Shown piece after piece: positions 42,957 to 50,660 of a stretch of 64,000 nt of DNA. Position numbers and translations under genes: made by a program. The stretch is from contig NZ_CP074380.1 of the NCBI RefSeq assembly GCF_022695595.1, positions 7,096,501 through 7,160,500 on the forward strand, in the 5' to 3' direction. The notes beneath the pieces were generated by a model. That model did not search any database. It had not been told where the DNA came from and saw only the letters and a program-made list of their open reading frames with translations. Position 1 is the stretch's first letter. The number at the start of each line of letters is the position of its first letter. Source of the DNA: Streptomyces sp. MST-110588. Its GTDB lineage: Bacteria; Actinomycetota; Actinomycetes; Streptomycetales; Streptomycetaceae.

Positions 42957-44396
42957 GTGGGGGAGCCGTCGGCCAGGGGACGGCAGGACGCGGTGGTGAT
43001 CGGCGGCGGGCTCGCCGGGATGCTCGCCCTGACCGCGCTGCTCGGCCACGTGGACAGCGTCACCGTCGTCGAACGCGACCGTTACCCCACGGGGCACACC
43101 TTCCGTAAAGGCGTCCCGCAGGCGCGTCACCTGCACATCCTCCTCAGCGGTGGCCAGCAGGCGCTGGACCGCCTGCTCCCCGGCACGGTCCAGGCACTGA
43201 CCGCGGCCGGGGCGCGGCGGCTGTACCTGCCGCGTGACCTGCTCACCCGTATGCCCACGGGCTGGCAGCGCCGGTTCGACGAACGCCGTCACACCTGCGT
43301 GAGCGTCACCAGGCCCGTGCTGGACGGCGTCGTACGGGACCGCGCGCTACGGGCCGCCGCCGGGTCGCCGACCCGCGTCGAGGTGCTGGAAGCCACCGAA
43401 GCCATCGGCCTGACCGGTGACGCACGTCAGGTCACCGGCGTCCGCGTACGGTCCCGCGGCTCCGTGGCGGCCGGTGCCCCGGCGGAGCGCGAACTGCCGG
43501 CCACGCTCGTCGTGGACGCCTCCGGACGCGGCTCCCGGGCACCTCAGTGGTACGCGGCCCTGGGCCTGCCCGCCCCACGAGAAGTGACCGTGGACTCCGG
43601 AATCGCCTACGCCACCCGGATGTTCCGCCCGCGCGACCCCGCCGCCGCGCCGGACGCGGGCGTCAACGTCCCCGGCCGCCCCGACTGCCCGCGCGGCGCC
43701 GCGTACCTCCCCGTCGAGGACGGCACCTGGCTGCTCACCCTCTCCGGCGTACGCGGTCACCACCCGCCGACCGACGAGGACGCCTTCGCACGCTTCACCA
43801 CCACGCTCGGCGACCCGTATGTCCACCGGCTGCTGGCGGACGCCGAACCCGTCTCGCCCGTCCACGGCTTCCGCGACACCAGCAACCGCCGCCGTCACTT
43901 CGAGCGTCCCGGCGCCCTCCCCGAGGGACTGGTCGTGCTCGGCGACGCACACTGCACCTTCAACCCCGTCTACGGGCAGGGCATGTCGGTCGCCGCACTC
44001 GGCGCGTACGCCCTGCGCACCGCCCTGGAAGCCGCCGGCGGTCCGTATCCGGGCTTCGCCGGGAACGCGCAACGTGCCGTGGCCCGCGCCACGGACCCGG
44101 CCTGGCTCGCGGCCGTCGGCGCCGACCGCCCGTACGTGGACGCCGACCGGACCAAAGCGGGCCTCGGCGAGCGGCTGAGCACGTGGTACGTGGACCGGCT
44201 CACCGCCCGTGCGGCCATCGACCCGGTCGTCGGCGCGGCGTTCCGCGACGTCTTCTGCCTCACCGCCCCGCCCGCGCGCCTGGCGGCCCCGCGGATCGCC
44301 CTGCGCACGCTGCTGCTGCCACGAAAACCGGCGCTGCCGTCCCCGCCGCTGACCGTTGAACCCGTACGGGGCGACACCGCTGATCTTGTGTCCTAG
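42957..44396 (+). CDS. FAD-dependent oxidoreductase / monooxygenase-like
   Basis: The protein is 479 aa. FAD-binding VVIGGGLAGMLALTALLG near residue 15, VVERDRYP at the second strand, LVVDASGRGSRAP in the middle and VVLGDAHCTFNPVYGQGM as the GD-type FAD-ribose motif near 325. This resembles group A flavoprotein monooxygenases and halogenase-like reductases. The substrate is unknown. The GTG start has GAGGCG upstream. An 84-bp gap with near-repeats of CACGAAGAACTGAGC separates it from the methyltransferase, so the two may share a transcript. Confidence 0.87.
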   Translation: MGEPSARGRQDAVVIGGGLAGMLALTALLGHVDSVTVVERDRYPTGHTFRKGVPQARHLHILLSGGQQALDRLLPGTVQALTAAGARRLYLPRDLLTRMPTGWQRRFDERRHTCVSVTRPVLDGVVRDRALRAAAGSPTRVEVLEATEAIGLTGDARQVTGVRVRSRGSVAAGAPAERELPATLVVDASGRGSRAPQWYAALGLPAPREVTVDSGIAYATRMFRPRDPAAAPDAGVNVPGRPDCPRGAAYLPVEDGTWLLTLSGVRGHHPPTDEDAFARFTTTLGDPYVHRLLADAEPVSPVHGFRDTSNRRRHFERPGALPEGLVVLGDAHCTFNPVYGQGMSVAALGAYALRTALEAAGGPYPGFAGNAQRAVARATDPAWLAAVGADRPYVDADRTKAGLGERLSTWYVDRLTARAAIDPVVGAAFRDVFCLTAPPARLAAPRIALRTLLLPRKPALPSPPLTVEPVRGDTADLVS

Positions 44397-44405
44397 AGTC
44401 GGCCC

Positions 44406-44924
44406 ATGGTGGATGTGAGCAAAGAGACCCCGGATGTGACCGAACAGCGGCTGCGCCAGGTCCTGGCCATCGCAGAACTCAAGGTGCACGACGGCACCTG
44501 GTGTTACGAGGAAACGCCCCTGCACGCCCCGCCGACCCTGACGCCACGGACACTCGCGGTGGTGCGGGACGAGGACTCCTGGAGCGCCCTGGTTCCCTAC
44601 ACAGACGACGGTCCGGCGGACAGGGAACGCTTCGGCCTGTTCTCCTTCCACTTCCCCTCCGGCGTGGACAACAGCGGCTTCGTCGGGTGGCTGGCCACCC
44701 ACCTCAAACACCGGCTGGGAACCGGGGTCTTCGTGGTCTGCGGCAGCAACCGGGACCGCGGCGGCATCTACGACTACTGGGGCTGCCCGGCCCACCTCCT
44801 CCCCGACGCCGTAGCCACCGTCAAATCCCTGCGCGCCAACGCCCCCGCCGACATCGGCCTCGACGCCGGTATCGACGTCGGCATCAACGCCGAGGCGGAC
44901 GTCACAGCCAACGCCACCGGCTGA
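44406..44924 (+). CDS. DUF6196-like protein
   Basis: The protein is 172 aa with no membrane span. The central part (residues 60-120), with FGLFSFHFPSGVDNSGFVGW and GGIYDYWGCP, matches what I remember of the DUF6196 family, a conserved actinobacterial protein of unknown role. The last 25 residues are Ala/Asp/Gly-rich and probably disordered. Starts nine bases after the FAD oxidoreductase stop, so likely co-transcribed. A hairpin follows at 44950-44983. Confidence 0.75.
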   Translation: MVDVSKETPDVTEQRLRQVLAIAELKVHDGTWCYEETPLHAPPTLTPRTLAVVRDEDSWSALVPYTDDGPADRERFGLFSFHFPSGVDNSGFVGWLATHLKHRLGTGVFVVCGSNRDRGGIYDYWGCPAHLLPDAVATVKSLRANAPADIGLDAGIDVGINAEADVTANATG

Positions 44925-44949
44925 ACGCCGCGTCCCGGACTGGCCCGAC

Positions 44950-44983
44950 CTGCTCCCGGCTTCTCCCTTCCGGCCGGGAGCAG
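44950..44983 (+). terminator. Hairpin terminator
   Basis: A perfect 11-base inverted repeat (44950-44960 with 44973-44983), 25 bases after the DUF6196-like stop, closing the unit that begins with the whiJ-like regulator. Confidence 0.78.
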
Positions 44984-45802
44984 CTCGCCCTCCTCCCTGA
45001 CCGCTTCCTCCCTGACCGCCTCCGCCCATACCGCGCTATTCCGTTGAGCGAACTCGCCGTCACCTGTTAACGTGCTGATCGTGTCCAGCCCTGAATCCGA
45101 CAGAAGCTGACCGCCGGTCGTCCGGTGGTCTTCTCGCTGATCTGTTGACCCACCGACCCCGCGACGCCTCTGTGCCGCCGCGATACTGGGTACCCATCAC
45201 CACGGCGTGACGACGACCGCCTTCCTTCCCGTCGGGGCATAACGCGAGCGGGCACCTACCTGCCGCCCATGGGCATCTCTCCCACCACAGACCTGTTTCC
45301 ACCACGGACACCATTTCCGTCACGGATACGGCTTCTGTCTCACGGACCAGCTCCCATGCGCCGGCCCAGCCGTGCCCCGTACGCCGACGACCGCGCGTAC
45401 CCCATCACCGCAGGCCACTTGCCACCTTCCGCGTGCCGACGTACCTCCTGACCGACGCGCCCGGCCCCGGACGATCAACTCGCCCCCCTCCCGGTTTCCT
45501 TCCCCCCGCCCCCGCCCCCCTCCCCGCCCCCACCTCACCCCGCACTACCTCACTCCGTCCCGCCCCCTCCCCTCCCCGCCTCCGCCCCACCACCTCACCC
45601 CCGCACTACCTCGCTCCGTTCCGCCTCTCCCCGCCCCGCCACCGCCCTGACTCGCCCCCGCCCCACCCCGCCCCGCCACTAATCCGCCCCGCTACCACCC
45701 CGTTCCGGTGCCTCTTCGGCTTTCTCGATGGGGTGCGGTGCGGCCTCTTCTTCTTTTTCCTCTTCTCTTTCTCTTCGTCTCTCTTCCTGGAGCGTTCGTC
45801 TC
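44984..45802. other. Gene-free region with a long pyrimidine tract
   Basis: About 820 bp with no gene I can support. From about 45460 to 45800 the + strand is almost all C and T, with very few G. It contains a direct repeat of about 35 bases, CACCTCACCCC... (45531-45564 and 45591-45625, 60 bp apart), and ends in a C/T run (45750-45790) just before the MFS start. The complementary strand carries many G-runs that could form G-quadruplexes. Confidence 0.7.
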
Positions 45803-46993
45803 ATGCCATTCGCCGTTTACATGCTCGGGCTGGCGGTGTTCGCCCAGAGCACCTCGGAGTTCATGCTTTCCGGCCTGGTGCCTGCCATCGCCGGCGACCT
45901 ACACGTCTCGATCGGCGATGCCGGGTTGCTGACCTCGGCGTTTGCCGTCGGGATGGTCATAGGCGGGCCGCTGCTGGCGGTCCTGACGCTGCGCTGGTCC
46001 CGGCGGCGGGCGCTGGTGGCGTTTCTGCTGGTGTTCGTCCTGGTCCATGTCCTCGGGGCTCTCACCTCCAACTACGGCGTACTGCTGGTCACACGGGTGG
46101 TCGGGGCGCTCGCCAACGCCGGTTTCTGGGCGGTGGCCGCGGGGGCGGCCGTCGGTATGGTCCCGGCCGACGCCAGGGCGCGTGCGATGTCGATCGTGGT
46201 CGGCGGAACCACGCTGGCCTGTGTGGCGGGCGTCCCCGGCGGCGCGTTGCTGGGGCAGCAGTACGGGTGGCGGTCGGCGTTCTGGGCGGTCGCGGTACTG
46301 GCCGCCGCCTCCGTCGTCGCCGTCCTCCTGTCCCTCCCGGACGATCGGCCCGAGACCTCCGGTACGAGCGTCCGTAGCGAGCTGCGGGCGCTGGCGAACC
46401 GGGAGCTGTTCGTCGCGTACGCCATGAACGCGCTGGTGCAGGGCGGTACTTTCTGCACCTTCACCTTCCTGGCACCGCTGCTGACCGACGTCACCGGATT
46501 CGGCGCGGGCCGGGTGCCGGTGATGCTGGTGCTCTTCGGCGTGGGCGCCTTCACCGGTATCACCATCGGAGGCCGGGTCGCCGACGCCCGCCCGTTCACG
46601 GTCCTGTTCTGCGGTATGACGGCACTCACCCTCGGCTGGTCCCTACTGGCCCTGACGGCCGGCAATCCCGTCATGGTCGTCCTCCTCGTCTTCATCCAGG
46701 GCTTCCTCGCCTTCGGTGCCGCCCCTGCGCTCACCTCCCGTACCTTCTCTCTGGCCGGCAACGCCCCCACTCTCGCGGGCGGGTTCATGACGGCCGCCTT
46801 CAACATCGGCAACATCGCAGGCCCCTGGTTCGGAGCCGTGGTCATCGAGGCCGGGCTCGGTTTCCGCGCTCCGGCATGGGTCAGCGCCGTGATGACGGCC
46901 GGAGCGCTGGCCACGGTCGTCCTGGCGTTCACCCTCCACCGGCGCAAGGCTGAGAAGAATCACCACGCCCCGGTTCCGGTGCGTACCCCGTAA
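45803..46993 (+). CDS. MFS efflux transporter, Cmx/CmrA (chloramphenicol) type
   Basis: The protein is 396 aa with 12 predicted helices. The opening PFAVYMLGLAVFAQSTSEFM and GLLTSAFAVGMVIGGPLLA are characteristic of chloramphenicol-type drug/proton antiporters of actinomycetes. Substrate is inferred from the family. ATG at 45803 with GGAGCG 11 bases upstream; an in-frame ATG at 45728 would add a Ser-rich leader that is not part of the fold. The 5' flank is the pyrimidine-rich tract, so regulation at mRNA level is possible. Confidence 0.87.
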   Translation: MPFAVYMLGLAVFAQSTSEFMLSGLVPAIAGDLHVSIGDAGLLTSAFAVGMVIGGPLLAVLTLRWSRRRALVAFLLVFVLVHVLGALTSNYGVLLVTRVVGALANAGFWAVAAGAAVGMVPADARARAMSIVVGGTTLACVAGVPGGALLGQQYGWRSAFWAVAVLAAASVVAVLLSLPDDRPETSGTSVRSELRALANRELFVAYAMNALVQGGTFCTFTFLAPLLTDVTGFGAGRVPVMLVLFGVGAFTGITIGGRVADARPFTVLFCGMTALTLGWSLLALTAGNPVMVVLLVFIQGFLAFGAAPALTSRTFSLAGNAPTLAGGFMTAAFNIGNIAGPWFGAVVIEAGLGFRAPAWVSAVMTAGALATVVLAFTLHRRKAEKNHHAPVPVRTP

Positions 46994-47050
46994 CGGTGGT
47001 GAGCGAGGTCCCCTCCGTTCGTTGGTTGTTCGGGTGAAGTCCTGCTCGGC

Positions 47051-48337
47051 TCATCGGCCGCTGCCGGGCAGGAACAGGCTCAGCGCGCCGGTCACCAGGG
47101 GCGCCAGGATGCCGAGTGCCGGTTTCAGCACCTTCATCAGGGACAGGTCCAGATGGAGGAAGGTCATCAGCCGGCCGCGCCGCGCCAGCCACTCGTCGTT
47201 CAGACCGTCCGGCTCGGGAATGCCTACCGCCGCTGCCAGCAGCCGCGCGGCGACCGACCGCCACAGGAGCACCACCGGCAGAAAGACCAGGGCGAACATC
47301 ACGCTGAAGAACGCGCCGTAGAGCAGGACGGAGGAGGCGGGAAACCGCTGCTCGGGTATGCCGTAGGCGAGCAGGGCGTTGCGCAGCGCACCCACGTCCA
47401 CCACCGCGGTCGAGATGATCAGGCTGCCGCCCGTCAGGAAGCGCATGGCGTCCCGCCATGCCCGGTCCAGTTCCCGCAGGGCGTCCGGCGGTGGCGGCGT
47501 CCCGGGCTCCTTCGGTATCCGGGCGCTCAGGCGCAGCAGCTTCGCCTGTATGTCCCACAGCCCGACCGCCCCGGGCAGCGCCGCCAGCATGCCCAGGCCC
47601 AGCAGCAGCGGCATCCGCCATCGCACCCCGTCCAGCGGCACAGGCGTACTCCCGGACCGGGTGAAGAAGCGCAGGATCGTGAAGACCGCCACTGCCAGTA
47701 TGGCCGTGCCTGTCAGAAGGATGGCCAGTGCCGTGGGGCGCGGGCGGTCGGCCGGGTGGCGCCAGCGTTCCCGTATGGCGTACGTCATGGCCCAGGCGAC
47801 CGCGGCGTACAGCGCGATGGAGGCGCCGACCAGGGCACTCCACAGGTCGAATTCCAGCAGCGAGGTGAAGGCGCGGGCCCGCGGGGACTCGGCGGACCGG
47901 AAACGCCCCACGAATCCCGTGCCGAGCGCGCCGATGGCCAGCAGGCCGAGCGTGACCCCGGGAGGCGCGAGCACCAGCCAACCCCGGGGCCGCGCTCCGC
48001 GCGTCGCCGCCCCGTCAATGGGCGCTGTGGTCGTGCTCGCGTCCGAGGCGTCCCGGTCCGTGGCGGTGACCGCCGTGCCTATGTCCGTGCCGTGCCGGGC
48101 GGACGGGCCGCCAGGGGATTTGGGGGCCGTACGGATCGGCTGCCCGGCCGGCCCGCCGGGCGACCGCCCGCTGATCGGCTGGGAGTCCGGCTCCAGGGCC
48201 GACTTGTCCACCGGCCCCGCGGACGACTTCCCGATCTGCTCCTCGAACGGTTTTCCCGCCGGTTTTCCCGTCGGCTGCGCGACCGGCTGTGCGACCGGTC
48301 GTGTGGCCGTCGTCACCGGATTCCTGAAGCGCCACAT
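47051..48337 (-). CDS. Membrane protein of unknown function
   Basis: The protein is 428 aa. The first 115 residues are polar and repetitive (PVAQPVAQPTGKPAGKP). They are followed by about six membrane helices between residues 120 and 370, and a final hydrophobic segment. A cytoplasmic loop around 265-300 has KEPGTPPPPDALRELDRAW. No family recognised. The ATG at 48337 has a GGTGTTGGGGG site. It lies convergent to the MFS gene, 57 bp between stops. Confidence 0.72.
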   Translation of the reverse strand: MWRFRNPVTTATRPVAQPVAQPTGKPAGKPFEEQIGKSSAGPVDKSALEPDSQPISGRSPGGPAGQPIRTAPKSPGGPSARHGTDIGTAVTATDRDASDASTTTAPIDGAATRGARPRGWLVLAPPGVTLGLLAIGALGTGFVGRFRSAESPRARAFTSLLEFDLWSALVGASIALYAAVAWAMTYAIRERWRHPADRPRPTALAILLTGTAILAVAVFTILRFFTRSGSTPVPLDGVRWRMPLLLGLGMLAALPGAVGLWDIQAKLLRLSARIPKEPGTPPPPDALRELDRAWRDAMRFLTGGSLIISTAVVDVGALRNALLAYGIPEQRFPASSVLLYGAFFSVMFALVFLPVVLLWRSVAARLLAAAVGIPEPDGLNDEWLARRGRLMTFLHLDLSLMKVLKPALGILAPLVTGALSLFLPGSGR

Positions 48338-48814
48338 CCCCCAACACCCCCGATAGTTCTTGCATCCCCCGACCCCGCTGACTCAACTCTTCCGCTGGCC
48401 CGCCACCCCGAACCCCGCCGGAACCCCGAGACGTCCCTGAGGCTTCCCTGACCTTCGGTCGGGGTCGATCGAACGTGCCCAGCCCCAGCCCCCAGCCCCG
48501 GCGCCCGGCCGCCCAGCGGCCCGGCCGGGGCCACGGTCCGTGCGTGCGGCGTCTGGCACGAAGGTAGGGGCGTTCGCGGACCGTGGACAGGGCCGGCGCG
48601 CCCCTGGCGGCGTGCGGGGGAACGCTGTGGCGGGTCGCGCGGTCCGGGGCTGAGGGTGAGGGTGAAGGTGTGTTGTGTCCGGGTGTCGCGGCTTCGGCAG
48701 GCGGCGCCGCGTCCCGGGCGCGAGACCGCCGGGCCGGCCGGTCCCACCGGCCCCCCGGAACCCGCCGTCACCGCGGTCCGTTCAACTCGCGACTGCCCCG
48801 ACCTTGGAGGTGCC
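48338..48814. other. Intergenic region with no recognised gene
   Basis: About 477 bp between two divergent genes. It contains C-rich near-repeats (CCCCAGCCCCAG around 48478-48505) and a G-rich GAGGGTGAGGGTGAAGGTG run (48650-48670). No coding-like frame, RNA gene or clear operator was seen. The last 12 bases hold GGAGGTGCC for the gene at 48815. Confidence 0.55.
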
Positions 48815-50173
48815 GTGACCGGTTCCCGACCCCGACCTGCGCGTTCGGCCGCGCCACATCTCACACCGGGCTCCACACCGGACTCCACACCGGGCTTTGC
48901 ACCGGATTCCGCGCCGGGCTCCTCGCCACGCCCCGCCACGGCCCCGGCGGCGCGCTCCTCGTCGCGCTACATCCCGCGCCTCCCGGCCCGTCTGCCCTCC
49001 GGTCTTTCCTCGCTCGCCGCCCTGCGGCCCGCGACCTTCGGCGCGCTGCCCACGGGCGAGCGGATGGCGAGGATAAGGCGCTCACCACAATTCGTGGACG
49101 GGCAGTTCCGCAACCCCGTGCCGACCCGGCAGCTTCTGCCCGGGGCAGCGGTGCCGGTCATCCGTACGCAGCTCAATCGCGAGGGCCGCCGGCGCAGGGC
49201 ACCGGTCGGCAAGATTCCCGTACACCGGCCGACCGAGGCCGACTGGGGCCGGCCGCCCGCCTCCGGGCTGCGGCTCACCTGGATGGGCCATGCGAGCGTA
49301 CTCGCCGAGATCGACGGGCGACGGGTGCTCTTCGACCCGGTCTGGGGCGAACGCTGCTCGCCGTTCACCTGGGCCGGGCCCAAGCGTATGCACCCGGTGC
49401 CCATCGGGCTTCATGAGCTGGCGCCGGTGGATGTCGTGGTGATTTCCCACGACCATTACGACCACCTGGACATGCCGACCGTCCAGCGGCTGATCCCCAC
49501 CGGAGCGGCCTTCGTCGTGCCGCTCGGCATCGGCGCCGACTTGGAGTTCTGGGGCGTACCCGCCGAGCGGATCACGGAACTGGACTGGAACGAGTCCACC
49601 CGCGTGAGCGGACTGGCGCTGACCGCCACGCCTGCGCAGCACTTCTGCGGGCGCGGGCTGCGCGGCCCGCAGCACACCCTGTGGGCCTCCTGGGTGGTGG
49701 CCGGCCCCGAGCACCGGATCTACCACAGCGGCGACACCGGTTACTTCGCCGGGTTCGCCGAGATCGGTGCCGAACACGGGCCGTTCGACGCGACGATGAT
49801 CCAGATCGGTGCGTACAGCGAGGAGTTCTGGCCGGACGTCCACATGACGCCGGAGCAGGGGCTGCGGACGCACATCGACCTGTCGGGCGGCAGCCCTGCA
49901 GGGACGCTGCTGCCGATCCACTGGGGGACGTTCGATCTGGCGCCGCACCCGTGGGTCGAGCCCATCGAGCGAACGGTCGTGGCGGCCCGCGCGGAGGGCG
50001 CGAAGGTGGCCACGCCGCCGCCCGGCCGGCCTTTCGAGCCCGCCGACGAGCAGGTCGTGGAGCCCTGGTGGCGGGCGATCGCCCTGCCGCCCGTCCACGG
50101 CTGGCCGAGCTGGCCGCCCGCGGGCACCGCCGCACCGGATTCCTCCCGCCAGGCACCGACCCCCTCGGCGTAG
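48815..50173 (+). CDS. Metallo-beta-lactamase-fold hydrolase (NAPE-PLD-like)
   Basis: The protein is 452 aa. The di-metal motif HDHYDH is near residue 212, with RLTWMGHASVLAEIDG at the start of the fold, YHSGDTGYF (third metal site) and LPIHWGTF near the end. This is the NAPE-PLD/UlaG-like branch, whose members cleave phosphodiester lipids or related substrates. The first 60 residues are Pro/Ser/Thr-rich with TPGSTPDSTPGFAPDSAPGS repeats and contain no obvious signal peptide. GTG at 48815 is chosen for the GGAGGTGCC site. Upstream frames are longer but look non-coding. Confidence 0.88.
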   Translation: MTGSRPRPARSAAPHLTPGSTPDSTPGFAPDSAPGSSPRPATAPAARSSSRYIPRLPARLPSGLSSLAALRPATFGALPTGERMARIRRSPQFVDGQFRNPVPTRQLLPGAAVPVIRTQLNREGRRRRAPVGKIPVHRPTEADWGRPPASGLRLTWMGHASVLAEIDGRRVLFDPVWGERCSPFTWAGPKRMHPVPIGLHELAPVDVVVISHDHYDHLDMPTVQRLIPTGAAFVVPLGIGADLEFWGVPAERITELDWNESTRVSGLALTATPAQHFCGRGLRGPQHTLWASWVVAGPEHRIYHSGDTGYFAGFAEIGAEHGPFDATMIQIGAYSEEFWPDVHMTPEQGLRTHIDLSGGSPAGTLLPIHWGTFDLAPHPWVEPIERTVVAARAEGAKVATPPPGRPFEPADEQVVEPWWRAIALPPVHGWPSWPPAGTAAPDSSRQAPTPSA

Positions 50174-50660
50174 AGGCGAGCCGGCCGGCCCGTTCGGTGC
50201 GCGTACGCCGTCCTGCACGCGCACGCGCCCGCGGTCCTGCACGCGCCCGCGGTCCGGGCAGCCACGTGAGCCACATGAGCCACATGAGCAACGTGGTCCT
50301 CCGGTACGCGGACGCGGTCCGGCGTCCATGCGCGGTGCGGCATCCAAGCGCGGTCCGGCACACATACGCGGCTGGGTACGCATACATGGTCCCGTGAGCG
50401 GGTATCCACTCGCACCTGTAGAGGGTGCCCACCCGCGTCCTACGAGCGGGCACCCCGCGCGTCCTGTGGTCAGGCACGGACTCGCGCCTCGTAAAGCGGG
50501 TTCCGTATAGGGATTCGGATAGATACGCACGGCCGTACGAGGGAGGCACCCCAAGAAGGTGGCGCGGGGTAGCGAAACCTGAAGTGAGCCCGAACCACCC
50601 CCCGGCAACAACTAGCGTGCGTGCTCCGCGAACTGCCGACGGCCGATCCGGAGAGCGCCG
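50174..50660. other. Repeat-bearing intergenic region upstream of the conservon
   Basis: About 487 bp without a gene. It holds short direct repeats: CACGCGCCCGCGGTCC twice (50221-50258), four CACRTGAGC-like units (50263-50300, including the palindrome CACGTG) and three GCGGTCCGGC-type units (50310-50370). The conservon promoter should lie near the 3' end. Confidence 0.55.

Noticed and set aside
45708..45932. Leader peptide for translational attenuation of the efflux gene
   Set aside because: A hydrophobic Leu/Phe-rich frame exists but it runs into the MFS gene in another frame, has no ribosome site and no clear alternative hairpins, so attenuation is not supported.
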